This document shows, piece after piece, positions 43,401 to 44,965 of a DNA stretch of 44,965 nt; within the stretch, counting starts at the first letter, position 1, and each line of letters opens with the position of its first letter. The stretch spans positions 1 through 44,965 of the forward strand of contig FR901041.1 of NCBI GenBank assembly GCA_000438295.1. The letters run 5' to 3'. Both the position numbers and the translations under genes were made by a program. Source of the stretch: Clostridium sp. CAG:451 (GTDB lineage Bacteria; Bacillota_I; Bacilli_A; RF39; UBA660). The notes under the pieces are model-generated. The model did not search any database, had not been told where the DNA came from, and was given only the letters and a program-made list of their open reading frames with translations.

Positions 43401-44076
43401 TCCAGTATTTGATGGAGCTCACATTTCTGATATTGAAGAAATGATGGAAGAAGCTGGTATGGACAAAGATGGAAAAACAGTTCTATATGATGGACGTACT
43501 GGTGAACCATTTGATAATCGTATTTCTGTAGGTATCATGTATATGATTAAACTTCATCACATGGTTGATGATAAACTACATGCAAGAAGTACTGGACCTT
43601 ACTCATTAGTTACCCAACAACCACTTGGTGGTAAAGCTCAGTTTGGTGGACAGCGTTTCGGTGAAATGGAGGTTTGGGCATTATATGCTTATGGTGCTGC
43701 TTATACATTACAAGAAATGATGACTGTAAAATCAGATGATGTAGTTGGTCGTGTTAAAGTATTTGAATCAATTGTCAAAGGACAAGAAATAAATGAAGCC
43801 GGTATTCCAGAATCATTTAGAGTATTAATGAAAGAATTCCAAGCTTTAGGACTTGATATTTCAATCATAAATGATGAAGGACAAGCTTTAGATTTAAAGG
43901 AAATAGAAGAAGCTGAGGAGAAAGCTGAAGCAGAAGAACTTGATAGAGTAACAAGAGAAGCTATAGAAGATAATACCAGAGATATGGTAAAAGAAATTAA
44001 AGAAGAAATCATTGAAGATGATGAAGATGATAGTGATTTAATGGAAGGGGATGACGAAGATGATGGAAGTAAATAG
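40483..44076 (+). CDS. rpoB: RNA polymerase beta subunit
   Basis: A 1197-residue catalytic subunit. Rifampicin pocket GSSQLSQFMDQTNPVAELTN-KRRLSALGPGG: Asn476 stands where Bacillus and E. coli have His (E. coli H526), a substitution tied to rifampicin resistance. Also present: RICPIESPEGPNIGL, GYNYEDAVI, the KMSGRHGNKGV active-site segment and the C-terminal GGKAQFGGQRFGEMEVWAL. A very acidic tail (residues about 1170-1197) ends the protein. GTG start at 40483, six bases after GGGGTGA; an ATG at 40479 stops at once. Overlaps rpoC by 17 bases. Confidence 0.98.
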   Translation: MAYKIVKYGKHHERRNYSKIRNTYELKDLLEIQKKSYDWFITTGIKEVFDDLFPVENFSGTLSLEFGDYHFDSPRYTIKESKDRETTFASPLKVDVRLFNRETGEVKEQEIFMGDMPTMTDSGTFVINGAERVIVSQLVRSPSVYYNREIDKNGRELITSQIIPTRGTWLEFETDARDVLYVRIDRTRKVTLTTLLRAFGLSSDEEILKMFGEDDYLKNTIQKDSTKNTDEALIEIYEKLRPGEPATLDSSKNQIITRFFDEFRYDLAKVGRYKFNRKLNILDRLLNQTLAEDVKVNGEVKFSKGTKINKDVFLELKDILADGYGVKEVTVNEDLDTYNKIQEIKIVDPSDKKKNLTVIGNDQTLEVKRLTISDVYASVSYYLNLLHGVGNFDEIDHLGNRRIRQVGELLQNQFRIGVSRMERVIRERMTTQEMEEVTPKTLINIRPVTAAMKEFFGSSQLSQFMDQTNPVAELTNKRRLSALGPGGLSRDRAGVEVRDVNASHYGRICPIESPEGPNIGLITSLASYAKIDEYGFIMTPYRKVENCKITEHVDYLTADEEQDYIISQSTVNTNEDNVIIDKQVSARFRDENILAKPEQVDYIDVSPQQVVSVTTSCIPFLEHDDAHRALMGANMQRQAMPLLKTEAPYIGTGVEHIAAKDSGVCIVAKADGIVSYVDAKKIKVKTKNGEDTYYLANFELANSGICNHQRPIVQVGEEVEAGKTIIADGNSTDMGELALGKNVTVAFMTFNGYNYEDAVILNENLVKDDKYTSLHLEDYEMQCRETKLGPEEITRDIPNVSEEARKNLDENGIVAIGTEVKEGDILVGKVTPKGMAELTSEEKLLHAIFGEKTREVRDTSLRVPHGGDGIVHDIKIYSRKDNDELPAGVSKVIRVYIIQKRKIQVGDKMSGRHGNKGVISLILPQEDMPYLPDGRPVDIMLNPQGVPSRMNLGQILELHMGMAAKKLGEYVATPVFDGAHISDIEEMMEEAGMDKDGKTVLYDGRTGEPFDNRISVGIMYMIKLHHMVDDKLHARSTGPYSLVTQQPLGGKAQFGGQRFGEMEVWALYAYGAAYTLQEMMTVKSDDVVGRVKVFESIVKGQEINEAGIPESFRVLMKEFQALGLDISIINDEGQALDLKEIEEAEEKAEAEELDRVTREAIEDNTRDMVKEIKEEIIEDDEDDSDLMEGDDEDDGSK

Positions 44077-44965
44077 ATTCGATGGAATTAAGATTGGAAT
44101 TGCATCTCCAGAAAAGATAAGAGAATGGTCACATGGTGAAGTTAAAAAGCCTGAGACTATCAATTATCGTACTTTAAGACCAGAACGTGATGGACTTTTC
44201 TGTGAAAAGATTTTTGGACCTACTAAGGACTTTGAATGTGCATGTGGAAAATATAAACGTGTTCGTTATAAAAATATTGTTTGTGACCGTTGTGGAGTTG
44301 AAGTTACAAAGGCTAAGGTAAGACGTGAGAGAATGGGACATATCGAACTAGCTAGTCCTGTTTCTCACATCTGGTTCTTTAAGGGTGTTCCATCTCGTAT
44401 GGGATTAGTACTAGATATGAGTCCAAGAGACTTAGAGGAAGTATTATACTTTGTTAGTTATGTTGTAATTGATAAAGGTAATGCTCCACTTGAAAATAAA
44501 CAAACATTATCTGAGAAAGAGTATCGTGCTTACTATGAAAAATATGGTAATGGTTTCAAAGTAGGTATGGGTGCTGAAGCTATCAAAGCTTTATTAAAGA
44601 AAGTAGACTTAGAACATGACATTAATGAAATTAATAAAGAACTTGAAACTGCTCAAGGGCAAAAGAGAGTTCGTTTATTAAAGAGATTAGATGTTTTAAA
44701 TGCTTTCTATCAATCAGGACAAAAACCAGAGTGGATGATTTTAGACTGTATTCCAGTTATACCACCTGAGTTACGTCCAATGATTCAACTAGATGGTGGA
44801 AGATTTGCTACTAGTGATTTAAATGATTTATATCGTCGTGTTATTAACCGTAATAACCGTCTAAAGAAATTAATTGATTTAGGAGCTCCTGGAATCATTA
44901 TTCAAAATGAAAAGAGAATGCTTCAAGAAGCAGTAGATGCCTTATTTGATAATGGTCGTCGTGGA
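44060..44965 (+). CDS. rpoC: RNA polymerase beta' subunit (N-terminal part, cut by window end)
   Basis: The first 302 codons of rpoC; the reading frame is open at the window edge. N-terminus MMEVNRFDGIKIGIASPEKI, then EVKKPETINYRTLRPERDGL, the zinc finger Cys-x-Cys-x-12-Cys-x-x-Cys (CACGKYKRVRYKNIVCDRCG), and clamp-region GHIELASPVSHIWFFKGVPS. The lid/rudder-region PVIPPELRPM and NDLYRRVINRNNRLKKL are present. ATG 44060 and 44063 are both possible; AAGGGGAT (44045-44052) favours 44060. It starts inside rpoB, so it is coupled. Confidence 0.97.
   Translation, partial: MMEVNRFDGIKIGIASPEKIREWSHGEVKKPETINYRTLRPERDGLFCEKIFGPTKDFECACGKYKRVRYKNIVCDRCGVEVTKAKVRRERMGHIELASPVSHIWFFKGVPSRMGLVLDMSPRDLEEVLYFVSYVVIDKGNAPLENKQTLSEKEYRAYYEKYGNGFKVGMGAEAIKALLKKVDLEHDINEINKELETAQGQKRVRLLKRLDVLNAFYQSGQKPEWMILDCIPVIPPELRPMIQLDGGRFATSDLNDLYRRVINRNNRLKKLIDLGAPGIIIQNEKRMLQEAVDALFDNGRRG

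Noticed and set aside
43701..44012. Minus-strand Ser-rich reading frame inside rpoB.
   Set aside because: It arises from the acidic-tail codons of rpoB read in reverse.
1..44965. Mycoplasma-type code with TGA as Trp.
   Set aside because: TGA ends lgt and yvcK at the expected lengths, and Trp is TGG throughout conserved proteins.
1..44965. CRISPR arrays, insertion sequences, tRNA or rRNA genes.
   Set aside because: No regularly spaced direct repeats, transposase motifs, or tRNA/rRNA-like conserved stretches were seen in the gaps.

Overview
The window is AT-rich bacterial DNA, very rich in AAA, ATA and TTA codons. It reads as a low-GC Gram-positive member of the Bacilli. TGG encodes Trp and TGA is used as a stop (for example in lgt), so the standard bacterial code applies and the organism is not a Mycoplasma with code 4. 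Gene order matches two well-known Bacillus neighbourhoods: cysS-mrnC-rlmB-sigH ... secE-nusG-rplKAJL-rpoBC, and uvrA-yvlD-lgt-trxB-yvcK-whiA-clpP. A MurD ligase, a FemAB-type enzyme and Lgt show a walled, lipoprotein-making cell. The RpoB rifampicin pocket carries the Asn reported in Spiroplasma, which is compatible with an uncultured gut Bacilli lineage close to Mollicutes or Erysipelotrichia. That placement is inference.

Layout. 1-800 (minus): an agr-type peptide signalling pair, agrB and a 39-residue agrD; agrC/agrA would lie beyond the window edge. 1.0-6.5 kb: cold-shock protein, hibernation factor HPF, then cysS, an inactivated YugP-like membrane protein, mrnC, rlmB, a SigH-like sigma factor and an unrecognised tail-anchored protein. 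6.5-6.8 kb (minus): HU. 7.1-13.9 kb: uvrA-yvlD-lgt-trxB-yvcK-whiA, tightly packed, meeting clpP tail to tail. 14.6-18.6 kb: a TGS/uridine-kinase-like protein and, on the minus strand, phosphoketolase.

18.7-25.6 kb is the accessory highlight: a compact type VII secretion locus. It has an EssC ATPase, an EsaB/YukD ubiquitin-like protein and six small helical proteins, several with WXG or WXG-like turns. No EssA, EssB or EsaA gene is present at the locus. A small protein at 5.8 kb has a pseudokinase-like motif and a C-terminal membrane anchor, and may be a reduced EssB-like partner; this is speculative.

25.6-30.1 kb is the str operon (rpsL-rpsG-fusA-tuf), here upstream of and detached from rpoBC. 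It is followed by a membrane-anchored hypothetical protein, a FemAB-type transferase (minus), murD, eno and secG. 35.1-44.9 kb is secE-nusG-(unknown)-rplK-rplA-rplJ-rplL-(zinc-ribbon membrane protein)-rsmC-like-rpoB-rpoC (cut by the window end). This part has rich RNA-level regulation: an L10 leader with attenuator, two look-alike candidate L1 sites, and a hairpin leader before the rsmC-like gene.

Many promoters are of the TGnTATAAT extended -10 type with short leaders, and most units end in clear intrinsic terminators. I see no tRNA or rRNA genes, CRISPR arrays, insertion sequences or prophage. No stretch without a gene exceeds about 300 bases; the longest (6812-7080, 831-1051 and 25565-25769) hold promoters, leaders or terminators as listed.
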